In this document: in pieces, positions 13,101 to 26,200 of the stretch
How positions within the stretch are numbered: position 1 is the stretch's first letter
How the letters are laid out: the number at the start of each line of letters is the position of its first letter
Source of the DNA: Symsagittifera roscoffensis
Lineage: Eukaryota; Xenacoelomorpha; Acoela; Convolutidae
Assembly: GCF_963678635.1 (NCBI RefSeq)
Contig: NC_087068.1
Location: 48,317,724 to 48,381,723 of the forward strand
Length of the DNA: 64,000 bases
Direction: 5' to 3'
Notes under the pieces: generated by a model
What the model was told of the DNA's origin: nothing
The model's input: the letters and a program-made list of their open reading frames with translations, nothing else
Database searches by the model: none
Program-made: the position numbers and the translations under genes

Positions 13101-16100
13101 TTGTGAAAAAAAAAATTGCAATCTATTTTTGCGCAGCCCTGGTGATGCGGTCTTAAGTCTTGTTGATTATTTTTCGACTTAAAGGGTTTCTACTAAGGTC
13201 TTTTTGATTTTGGTACCGCTTGGTAAATTTTCTTTCAATTCGAATATCTCATTTTATTGTCCTGGTATGTTTCTGTTTCAAATCTAGTCTGATTAATTTT
13301 GATAGAACTGGTTTTTTACGTTTTCGATTTTTTTCCCACTTTTCCGACTTAGCGGCTGTCTGGTTTTGTCTTCGCCTCCGTGTCTTAAGTTCATTTCAAT
13401 TCCTTTCTTAAAAGGAAGCAAACTGCACAATTGAACAGCGAAAGGGTAAAGGTCACGAACAACGTGATTGACTTCTTATTTCGGAAGTGGAATTTTTCTA
13501 TCGAATTTGAAAGTTTTTTTTGATCCAGTTTTATCAAATTGGTTAGTTTTTTTGTCAAAAAAGTGTCTATTTTAATTTGTTCTAGAATTTCAAAGAGCTT
13601 TAAGGCAATCTATTTTCTTTTCGAAATTCGTAACTTGAGATTTTTTCTAAATGTAAGTCCGTATTCTTTTTCTGTTTACTTGCGTTCATTGACTCTTTTC
13701 CAACTATCTGTTGGCTAGATTTTGAAGTTTCGTCGCTTCAATAGCTCGCGTTTTTTAACTAAGTTTTCTGCGAATCAAACCAAGCTTTGAAAAGAACTTT
13801 GAAATATTTGAAAGTTTCATCGCTTCAATAGCTCAATTGAACAACCTTAACTTTTCTGTGAAGCAGTCCAAGCTATGAAAAGAACTTCAAAGTATTCACA
13901 GTTTCAGCACTTCAATAGCTTGATCGAGTAACTTAAACTTTTTCGTCAAGCAATCTAAGCGATGAAATTTTTTTCGAAGTAAATCAAAAGTTCTATCGCT
14001 TTGACAGCTTGCTGAAAAAAAAATAATTTTCGCGAGCCGAATCGCTCTAAATTAACTGAAGTCAATCAAAGTTTCAATTCTTGTTCTCTTTTCCTAGAAC
14101 AGCTAAATTTTTTGAAGCTTCATCGCTTTGCTAGCTTGTTTTAAAAAAATTTGTAGTTTTTACAAAACGATTCGTTGTATGAAATGGCTTCAAATTTTCA
14201 AAGTTTCATTACTTCAATAGCTATCTTGATTAATTTATGTTTTACGCAGCTATCCAAGCTATGAATTTTATTTCGAATTATTTCAAATTTTCTTGCTTTA
14301 ACAGCTTGCTTAAAAAGTTTTCTAATTTTGCGAGACGATTTGCCCCATGAAATAATTTGAAATGGCTTAAGGTTTAATCGCATCAATAGCTTTTCTTTGT
14401 TAAGCAATCCAAGCTATGAAAAAAAATTTGAAATATTTCAACTTTTCATTGCCTTAAAGCTTGCTTCGAAGCGTTTCTACTTTTCGCGTAACTTGAAAGT
14501 TTTCAAATCTTCATCGCTCCTGAAACAACTTGAATTACTTCAACGTTTCATCGCTTGAATAGATTGCTTCAAAAAAAATTGTTACTTTTCACGAATTGAT
14601 TTGCTTTATGAAATTCTTGCTTAAATAGCTTGCTTAAAAAAGTTTCCCGAACTGACGTGCTCGATGAGAGATAACTGACTTTCTTCGAAGATAAATGGCT
14701 TTAAAAGCTTGCTGTAAAGATTTTTTTTGTATTTGGTAAACGATTTGCTCTAAGATATAATCGGAAAATTTGCAAAGCTCTTCGCTTTAAAAGCTTACTT
14801 AGAAATATTTTAACTCTGTGTTTCAATAAAATTTCAATTTTGTTGCGAACGAATTCGCTTCATGAAATGACTTTTGAAATTCACTCTATGAAATTTTTTG
14901 AAATGTTGTGAAGTTTCATGAATCGATTAGCTTGCTTCGGACAACTAAATTTTTCTTTTAGTCCTTTTTTAAGATCAAACTTCAACTATTTATTTGATTT
15001 GTTTCAGTCGATCCAGAGAACAGACTTTCTTCCAAACGACATGAAGTCGGACGACCTCTTTGTGAAAAACTCATTGGCGGTAGTGAAGGGCAAAACGTTC
15101 TACAGATTCGAAACCCCGTCAGGAGGGGGGCCATGTACTCTTGCGACTACCTCTACCACTGAAAAAGAAGAGGCAGTTGAGTCGTGTGTTGTGAGTATGA
15201 CTCAGTGGGTCAAGAGGGAGAGGGTCCCCAATTTCTCTGCAGTCACCCCGGACACATTCCACGAAGTGCAAGGAACAGGTAGTGCCTCTCATTTGTCCTT
15301 CAACTCTCTTTTTTGTTAAAAAGAGTGTTCATGCTTTCGAATAGCTTTTCTTGTGAAAAATGAACAAAGAATTTTATTAGTGAACAACTAAACTTGCCGT
15401 ATAGGGCTAATGAATCATATTTTGGAAACTGCTTCATTATTTGAAGCCGTGTGAAAGCAGCTGTTCATATTCAAGTTCGAGCCCAGTCATTTGGGTTGTG
15501 TATCAAACTTACTCGAAAACACTTCTTGGCCATTTTCTTGTTTCGACTACTGCTGATAATCTAGTTCCAAGTGTTGTGTAAACATTTTTCGAATTTGCTT
15601 GACTAATATGCTGATAGATAGTCTGCAATTGTTTTTTAATTTTTCGCAATAATTACCCAAGCAATCGCTTTTTCCAACTTTACTCGCTTAAATTTTTTCT
15701 AAATTTTTTATGAAACTTTTCAGTATATGTGTCACTGCTCGCACAATTTTTGGCGATTTGATTGCATCATATCTTCTATCCTTTTTGAGCTAGTTTATTG
15801 TTGAAAAGAAACAATTCAACTTTAAATGTTTTTTAGTCTAATTTCGAGCAATTAAAGCAATCGAATAATGTTCGTTATATAAAAATTAGTCATTTAATCT
15901 AAAAAGAATTCTTTTTTACCGAACGAAAACTAGTTTTGGAAACTTTAAAGGAAGTTTCATTATTGGCAATAAAAGTTTTCACAAAAAATGAAAAAATTAT
16001 CGTGCAAATTTTTTTGGAGGCAATTTGCCGGTCATACCTAATTTTCTAATTAGTTACGCGTGTTTCGGCGTATTTTGCTTAGTGGCTTCATTTTGTGCCA

Positions 16101-17123
16101 AATTTTTACGTCTTCGAGTTCAGAACAACACCTCGGCGCAACTTCTGTCTACCCAATTATTGTCGGCTTAATTTCCGCTTTCATCCGTTTTCCTTTTTGA
16201 AATGTTTTTTTTTCTAAACCGAATTTAATTCAAAACAAGTTATGATATAAAGTTTTTGCAGATGTTTTTTTCTTTTTTTTTCTTTTTTTTAAAATTTTTT
16301 TTGTGGTTTAGTTACTTCTGGCTCATTGTTGTCAGTTAGCTTGCCATGATGTTTCTGATGCATCACAAGTTTTAAATTGATGAAGTATTGCAAGTTTGTG
16401 TTAAAAATAATGATTTCGGGTTGGGTTTGTGTTATAGCCTTGATTACTATAACGATTAGCTTTCTTGGCAGCAAAAATCAGCTACTAGCTACGCTTACAC
16501 TACTGTATATAGTGCCATTTAGCAAGTGAACGGGCTTTTTGAGAGTAATGAATGTAGTGAAGACTCTTATATAAGTCTCACTGATTTTTTTCTGGGAAAT
16601 TTTTTTAAAAGTCATAACTACAGATGTGATTATGAATGCACTTAGGTATATATGCATATTTTCAGTTAATTGAAATTCATCTGCTAAAAGTGACGTAAAT
16701 AGCACTCTCCAAATACGAACATGGAAATGGCGCGCAAAACGTGAACGATTTCTAGTTTCGAAAGGGTAATTTAATTTTTAGATTTCCAGCGGAATGAAAA
16801 CTTAACCTGTATATTCAGTTTTCTTATGCTGGGTTAGTGTTATCAAAAAAGCGCATATCATAAATCGTTCTAGAAATCCAAAGAACTTAAAGGGCATCTG
16901 TTTTTTTCTTGAATTTCGAAAGTTGAGATTTTTTCAACAAAGTCAGTGTTTTTTTTGCTTGCTTTCATTACTCTTTTCCAATCTTCAATTGGCTATGTTT
17001 GTTCTGACCATAAAAATTGAAAAAATATTTAGTATTCTGCTATGTTTTTTGGACAATATCAGGTATCATTTGATTTTCACATCTATCTATCTCGTATCTA
17101 TCTATCTATCTCCTACCGATATC

Positions 17124-17176
<53 letters not shown>

Positions 17177-17177
17177 A

Positions 17178-17221
<44 letters not shown>

Positions 17222-20200
17222 ACTATCTATCTATCTATCACTATCTATCTATTACTATCTATCTATCTTATCTATCTAATTATATCTATATCTATCTATC
17301 TATCTATCCATCTATCTATTTATCTCGATTATTTTTGAATGCGTGTAATACGAATCTCACCATGTTTAAACGTATTAATGTGTTTTCACTCACACCCAGG
17401 TGAAACTGGTGTTTTGTGGCTTGGGGAACTTAGAGGTTACCCTTTAGCAAAAATAAATTTGAAGCTTTGAGACAACACTCACAGCAAGCAGCTCAAAATT
17501 ACCATTTGTACCAAATTTTGATTTTCTGTGTTCTGACTGCCATTTTCGAGGATCATCAGCTCAACAGTTCTTGTTTTGATCTTCTCTGTTCATAGTTGCG
17601 CCTATTTTTATCCTCTAAAGCCACTAAAACTCAACAAAGTGTGTTATTCTGTTTTGTAAACTACCGAAGCTCTCAGTAGTTCCGAGTGATGAGAATAAAC
17701 TTTTTCAGGCAACTTATCAGGTTCGGTTGCTCGCGTTGTAAAACTAAACGAGCACTCACTGCGTATTTTGCATTGTGGAGCTTTTTACAATTTCCTTGCT
17801 AGTCATTTTTCATGTATTAATCGCAATTTAATTGGCAGGAGTGATTGGCATCTCAACCATTATACTTTTGCACTATCCTACTTCGACCGACTTATTGTAC
17901 TAACCTGTTTTTGGTGCTAGAGTATTTGCACGAAGACCAACGGCAGCTTTCATTTCCTTGTTGGCCGTGATAGTTGATCGTGATCTGTTAAAAAAATCTT
18001 CCACTTAGATCAGGTTCAATATGCAGTCCAAACCTATAGTCTTATCTTCCTATTAAAGTTCCTTCATATTTGTTTATATCACGAAACTTTTTTGAAACTA
18101 TTTCGTGAGAAAATATCGTAAAATCATAGCTCCATTAGATTTATGGGTTTTCTGTCGAATCCCCTTAGTAGGTCTTTTACAATAGCACCGTCTACTTAAG
18201 ATTAGTCTTCGAGCCACACCTTTTGTCCTCCTACCCTACCCATTTCAATTGTTTATTATTTATTTGAATTTTCAATGAATGGCTCACCTACTCTGCTGGA
18301 TGAAATCTTTTGGATGAAATCTTTTGGAAATCTAATAAATGAACAAAAACTTCGTTTGGTTGAAATTTCATTTGCATGTTTCACGAAAGAAATGTTGCAC
18401 GTTTTAGCTATATCCTATATTGCAATTTTTCGATTTTCCAGTTTTTGAATGCTAGGTCAATTGAGAGGCCCGGTTGTAAGCATATAGTAATGATGCCAGC
18501 CTGGGGAAGAGGAGGAGGGCGGCGCAGTGCAGTTAAAGGTAAAGATTGGATTCATCCATTTATACATTAGGGAACGGCCGCTCTTCGTTTTAGCGTTTAC
18601 TTCACCAATTGAAATTAGTAGCCCTATGGTAGGGTGCTTTCAGGGTTGTCCCAGGGCTTGCAACGTTGGAATCCAAGTATGAATACTATCGGGTTAAAAA
18701 TTTGAATACTATATTAACAAGAAATTCGCTGAGTTTGAACTTTTCAACTGCATGTTTTTGTACTGTCAAGATAATATCGCGGTGTCATGATAATTCAACT
18801 CATTAAAAAAGTAAATTTCCACGAAATAGTTCTCCATTTTTTTCACATGTTGATCTTTTGTTGGGCTGATGTCGGTACTATTAGTAATTGCGATATGGTC
18901 TTAGCACGTATGATTAGTCAACTTTTTCAGTTTCCCAGACTTGACGTTTTTTCAGTAGGGTGCTGTCAGAACGTAAAATTCCTTCATATTTTACCCAGGG
19001 CTTGACACATTGGCTTCCAGAGTTTCGCCAGGGCTTGACACATTGGCTTCCAAATGTGAATACTATCGGGTAAAAAATATGATTACTATATTAACAAGAA
19101 ACTCGCTAAATTTGTGTTGTCAAGTTAATATGGCGCTTTTATGATGCTTCAACTTATTAAAAAATTAAATTTCCACGAATTAGTTCTCCAATTTTCCAAT
19201 TGTTGATTTTTTGTTGGGCTGATTTCGGTACAGTCAGTTTTTGCAGATATAGCCTAATTATTTACGATTGATCAAACTGATTCGATTGATCAAACTTATT
19301 CAATTTCCGAGACTTTTTTTCCATTACTCCATCCAGCCATCTCGCCGACCGTTCATTCATCTAATCTTCCATCCTTGTATTCATCGATACCTGCATCATC
19401 CATCTAGCCATCGATTGATCCATCAAACCAGCCATCCACCCATCTATCTATCCATGAAGCCCATTCATCTAGCCATTCATCGATCTAGCCATCCATCCAT
19501 CCCTTCTGCCTTCCATTCATTGAGTCAACCAGCCATCCTTCTAACAATTCAGCCCTCCACCCATCCTGCCATCTATCCATCCATCCAGCTATCTACCCAT
19601 CTCAACCAGTCATCAATTATCCAGCAGTCCATCCAGTCGTTCAGCCAGTCGTCCATCCAGCCTTTCGTCGTCGATTTAGCTATCCATTCATCTAGATATC
19701 CATCGGTCCCAGATCCATCCCCTTAAGGCATGCATGCATCCATCAAGGCTCGCATACATCTAGCAATCCATGCATCCCAACAGTCATCCACCATCGACCT
19801 AGACAAGCATCCAACTAGTCATCTATTCAACCAACAAGCCATCCCTCCATTCCGCTATCTCCCATATAGTCAGTCAGCCAACACTTTCTTTATACAGGCG
19901 AGCCATCAATCCATTTATCCAATCATCCATCTATCTAGCCTTTCAACTAACTAGTAATACATCCATCTAGACCATCCATCTATGCTCTCTTCCATTCAGC
20001 CGTCCATCCAACCCGTCATCCATCTTGCCATCCACATCTTCAGCCAGTCATCCTTCGATCCAGCCATCCCTCCAACCAGCTGTCTAGCCATCCATCTAGA
20101 CAGTCATCCACGCTTTCATCAAGGTATCCTGCCTTCATCCCATCCATTCATTCATCCAGCCATCCCTACAACCAGCTACCCATCCATCCAACCTATTTTT

Positions 20201-23200
20201 CTAATAAAAATAAGCGTTCTCTCATTTCTAGAGCGGCTGTAGCTATAGTGGGCTTGCTAGTCAAGTTAATCTGGATGTCGAGATTTTTTTATGGAGCGAT
20301 CAATTTCTCTTTACTCAGACTCAGTTTTCAACTCCGGGCTATTTCAATTTCAGCAAGTAAGTGTAGTGTTTTTTCAACTAAAGCAACTAAATTCGGTTTG
20401 ACATAACTTATATATTGATCCCATTTGAAAGTTGAGCTCAACGTTTTTCATAAAGCCCGCCTCCCCGTAATAAAAATGCGAAAACTCATTTTTTTGTTGG
20501 TTATTTTGCAAAATAATAGTAGTGTACTGGTACATATACCAGCTTTTTCTGCTTTTTAAATAGTTTCAAGTACTATTAAAAGTTAATGAACGTGGTGAAG
20601 ACTATTATATATGTCTTGATGATTTTTTTTCGTGATGAAGACTTGAAATGCTCCAATAACTCTAGAAGTGAATTCATACTTGAATGCATTTATGAATACC
20701 ATCAAGTATATGTGCACGTTTTGAGTTCAATTCAAGTTTGTTAGCTGAAAGGTAGGCAATTTGCGCTATCCAATTACGAAGCGAATAAAAAAGTGGTTGA
20801 CTTCTATTTTCGAAAATGGAATTTAATTTTCAGTTTTCCCAGCGAAATAAAAAAAATTACTTATTGAGTACAAATAAAAAATTGATACTTATTAATTACT
20901 TATTGATAATTAATAGTTTTTTGAAGTTGGCCAATCTTGAATAAAAAAGCCAATCATGAATGTTTCAAGAAATTCAAACAGCTTTCAGAGCATCTATTAT
21001 TTCTTGGAAATTCGAAAATTGCGGGTTTTTTTTTCAAAAAACGGGTCATTATTTTTTTCTGTGTCCTTGCATTCATTGACTCTTTTTCAACTTTCTGTAC
21101 TCCTTTTGGCTTAGTACACTCTATACATATAAACATGTAGTGTTTAAAATTACGAGGAATCATGACCAAAGTTTAACCTTATTCAACCGTGATTATTTTT
21201 CTTAAATAGGTAATATGTTGGCGCTGGCCATTGTTCCCGAGGACCTTCCAAAGAGTCAGTCTTTGCGTATGTGGAGCAAGGCGATTGCAGACGATTACAG
21301 GGCCAGTTATGGACACATGTTCACATTCGGATTCATCCGAGATGCCAATCTATTCCGAGACATCACTCTGGACTCCTCGATTGTGCTGCCCTCTTTCTTC
21401 GTCTTAGATCCGCCAACAGACCAGTACTATGTTCCGGAGATAGAGGTCAATCTCGTTTTTTAATCCTTTCTGGAAGTTAAAATGGGCTGCAAGTTTTGCC
21501 GGCCTTTTTGTGACCTAATTGATTTTTCACTCTTTCAAAAAACACTACAAATACCCTAGCTTGTGAATGTTTTCTGCATCGCGGGCAATTTTTTGAAAAT
21601 CAAATGGGACAAAAAATTCTTGTTTGGAATTTTTTGGGCGTGCTTTCCCCTAAAATTACTAAATATTGGCACCGAATGCGTTTATTTTTGTGATTAAAAG
21701 AGGTGTGGACACATCTTATAGTCGTTCGTTTTTTTTTTGCTGTAAGCAACTTTCATTGTAGTTGCTTTTGGTGTTTTGGTTTACTCATGCAATATGTACT
21801 TTTATTAACCAGTCCAAATTATTTCGGCCTATATTTTATCAGTATAATTTTGGGTCGTTTCACGGGAAGAGCGTTTTATATGCTCCCATCGGATCGCACA
21901 AAATTTTAAAAGTCTTCGAATATCATTTATAGTGCAAAGTTTCTCAACTTTGAAATATAAGTATTGTAGGCTCAGTTGCTGCTCGATGATGCTTTTGAAT
22001 TTTAATTAAACACCCTTAATTAAGTTTCTGGGCGATTTGTCCGCAAAAATAACATCATTCCAGGCAACATTTTTAGTTTTTTAGTCCTGTTTTTTTTTCT
22101 TTTCTTTTCTTGGACTTTGTGGCTTTCCTTTTCTGCCTGCCTGCTTGCAATCCTATTTCTATGTGTCATCACAAGCAGTGAGAAGCTCTGCTTCGCCTCT
22201 GTTAAGAAAAACTTTGTTGGGTATGCGGCTTATTGAGAAGGTTTGGTCTCCTGGTGATGCGGCGTGCACTGCCGCCCCCTAATGTATGCCCCTAAAAATG
22301 TTGCGTAGATTGTTTTTCATGGTCAAAATGGAGGCCGAGTCAGCTCACAGCTAAATTTTTAGCGAAGTTATCAAAAATTATAAAGGAAAAACTATATAGA
22401 AGTCGGAACTTTTCGGCTCATACTTGTCTGCTCAAAGTTTGCCTATTGAGTGTAAAAGAAAGAAGGGATGTTCACTTAAATATTTTATTTAATGAGCCTT
22501 TTGTTTGTCTTTTTTACTGGAAAAGTTTCAGGAAAAAATAATTTTCGAATTCTTTTAGGTTAGAAAAAAGTAATTTTGAGAGCTCTAGCGGAAAATAAAA
22601 CATTTCTGTTCATCCAGTTTTCTTTGAATGGGATAGCTTGTCGAAAAAATTGCCAATTGTGAACAGTATTTGAAGTTCAACGAATTTTAAACTTGATTTC
22701 ACTTCCGAGAGCAAGTGACTTGTATTCGGGAACTAGACTTTTTCCCGTAGACAACTTTTCTACCAAGTTTTGCTGATATGCTCAATTCTGGCATGCTCAT
22801 AAGCTGATGTGCTCAGTTTATTACACTTGCGAAGCAAGGTGTTATAGTACGAACTTCCTTTTTTCCAACCTAAGAAGCAAATTTTGTTGCGATTTATTTG
22901 CAACATTATTTTCTGCGTCGAACTTAAGCAACAATGTTTGCTGCGTCGAATTTGCTGTATCGAATTGACAATAAGATGTTTTGATATTTTGTTGCACCTT
23001 TACAGCTTATTGATATTCAAATAGTTATAAGTTTTCACAGTTGATGCATTTTTAATTCATCAAGTGAACTAAAGAGAGCTATTTGTTTCAAACAACATAA
23101 CAATAAAAAAATCTCGATTTCAGAAATTTTCTAACTTAGTACATCTCGCGATTTTTCGAAATGTATAATTTATGCATAATGTGGCTTATTGATTTGCGAG

Positions 23201-26200
23201 TTTTTTACATGCAAAATTGTATCTTTTTGTATTTGATGCTACTTTCGCTGCATCGAATTGGCAATTTATTAGCATATGTAGCTGCATTATTGTTGGCTAG
23301 TTTTTGGGGATTTTAAGCATCCGTGGTTGAATGGTTAGTGCGTGAGACTCAAATTTGATAGGTCGCAGATTTTTGCTAATTCGAGTTTTTGCCAAGCTTC
23401 GAGTTTTTGCAAATTCGAGGCTTATTTATACTTTGAATTAAAATTTTGAATTTTTATGGATGTGGTTTTCGTCCTAATTTATGTCGGCTGATTTTCCTAT
23501 TCTTTACAAATGCAATTTATGTTATCTAGTACGCTTTTCTAGCAGTTACCTCTCGAAGCTGGGGTTGTTTAATTTTTGATAAAAACTAATTGTACTGTAA
23601 TTGAAATGTTATATCGGCTTAGTTACCTTGTTTTGCGCAGTTAAAAGGTCGAATCGTTTTTAATGTTTCGCCTGTTTCAGGAGGGATGAGTCGATAAAAG
23701 TTTCCTTTGAAATATTTTAAAGCTTTTATTTTTTTGTGCAGTTATGTTTTCGGTTTAACGAGAGTCGACTCAATTTTTTTTTTTGCCTTAGCTGTTGCTC
23801 GTTCGTCGATTCTCAATGCTTATTAAGGCTTTTTTTATAGCTTTTTTTTGAAAAATTGACTCTTCTTTTTTCTGTTCGTTCTTTTGTTATTCAATGTTTT
23901 AATTGTGTCGCAAGTGTTGCGAATCTCCTCTTCGTCTCTCTGTATATACACTTTTTCTAAAGTTGATAAATGTTTGTTGGCTATGTTTTTCTTATCTTAG
24001 AGTCAATGTACCATAACAAAATACGAACTGAGTTAATTAATTTTATGATGATCATTAGTCATAAGCTGCTACTCAAAAAATTAATAATATAGTGCCTAAA
24101 ATATGTGTTCAATTAAATATACCGAGACTTGCATGATATTAACGTAATCTAGTGTCACACCATTACACAGTAACTTATCAGATCTTAGCGAATCTCAGTC
24201 GAAGTGTACAGGATGGATTGGACACTCGCGTCCAAACAACACCTCATTCAAAACGGGAAACAATTGTTCGAAAAGCATTGCAGAGACAGCAAACAATGTC
24301 CCTTATTTTTCCCCGATTTGGGCTCAGCCAACGAGTTGGATACATTACACGCAAAAACTGAAGCTAATTTGTGTAATTTGATGGTGTATGAAGCTTTGAA
24401 AGATTTGAAGCAGCCCTTGATTGTTTTGCATAAACTCATCTACAATCACACTCAGTTCCACATGTGGCGTCCAAAGTATGACCCGGAAGAATGTGCGAAA
24501 GAGAAGGATACTCCGAATTGCTCCCTCGAACATAGGTCAACAGTTATTGGCTGTCACGATTTCCTAATATTTGGGCCAAGTTTTGTAGTTATAATTGATG
24601 TTCATGAACCAACAACACAACTCGACGTTGAAAGATTCATAAATGTCAATCCTACTGACAAAAAATCGTTTCAGCTTGTAAGTGATCAACTTATGAAAGA
24701 AAATAGTCGTTCACGATTGCATTTCAAAATATCGAGTCAACGCACAACGCTAGAACTGATTGACCTAGTAGCCAAAACAGATGAATCAGAATCCACCGAG
24801 ACATCGTCAGAAGCGGCAAGTAGCTTGAAAGTATTCAGATACGTCGCATTTCCGCACACAGACCAAAACTTTCAAATTGCGCAATTTAATGACTTGAAAG
24901 AAACGGGTGAAAAAATTGGAGTTATAGAAGAAACCGACTTTGCTGATTTCCAATCCTGGTGGGAGGAAAATGTGGTTGGATCTAGTCCGTGCCAGAGTGA
25001 AACAATAAGAGGCTCTTTTGATGTCGTGCAACATGCATTTTTCGCCATATGGTGTGCTATGGATAACAATATTCATAGAGAAGAAGAAGCGATCAGAATT
25101 CCTTCCGGAGTAATTAAGGCAGCTGTTAATAAATTTCCAAGTCGTGTAACTTTTAAAATGTTTTTGCCAATTGTCATGGGACCATTATTCGGGAACAAAG
25201 CAGTTGACAGGGTGAGATTAAACATTGGAAAATCAACTGCTGCTTCTGATTGTTTAAAATCCGACAAATTGGAGCTTCTGTCACTCTGGGGAGATGTAAC
25301 TTTGGAGACCGCACAAATTTCCAATATTCTGGAAATCTCGAGGATTCTGAGAAGCATCAAAATCAATGAAAAGATCACTAGCATAAACTGCTGTTTTGAA
25401 CAGGGGAAAAAACTGTTTAAAGCATTCTGCTTTGAGGACGACGAGATAGCTCAAATGTTTCCAGCTTGTCCCAAGCACAAATATGTCGATCTCCACCGAG
25501 AAGCAGATGAGAAAAGTAAGGAGACTTCTGAAATTGAAGGACAAAAACAACAAGAATATGAGGCGGAGGTCAAAATGTATCGAGCCCTTGAACAATTAAA
25601 ATGGCAAACAATTATCGTGCTACACAGTTTCAAGTACTCTCATTATCAGAAGAGGATGTGGGATCCGAAACATCCGGAACATAATGCAAAGAACTGCTCA
25701 AGATGTAAGAAAAGCTTGCATGCTGATGATGGCGAAATCGATTTTGTTGTGCTTGGACCAAGTTACATTGTTCTTATTGAAGTGAAAAACGCAGGAATGG
25801 AAGCGTCTCAGGAAGCTATTTCAAGTTTCACAGCAAAGGCAACCATACAGCTTGATAAATTAATGCAAGTAATCAGTGGAATTGCAGAAGCGTCTGATGT
25901 GAAGGCTGACGACAGCCAGAATAAATCGGAGTCAGAAGCTCCGCCGGGAAATGATAAAAAATTAATGCCAAAATTCGGGGGATCGGGAGACGTTTCGATT
26001 CAAGCGGGGACATCGAGTGAAAAAGCTGGAAAAACTCCATCTAGAACGACGGAACCACTAACTGAGCAACAAACTAGGGGGTTTGAAGACGCTTCGATTC
26101 AAGTGGGGAAACCGAATGAAAAGGTTGAGAGTACTCAAAATAGACCGGAGCCAAACACTGCGCCGGAAAAGAAACTCATGTTAACGTTTTTGAAGGTTCT

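Noticed and set aside
17040-17340. Long open frames rich in Ser-Ile-Tyr-Leu
   Set aside because: They are translations of the (TATC)n microsatellite in two frames.
19268-20242. Three consecutive open frames (152, 74 and 86 codons) rich in His, Pro, Ser and Ile
   Set aside because: They follow the ATCC/AGCC satellite words; no domain, no splice logic, and the second tract at 43390 does not keep the frame.
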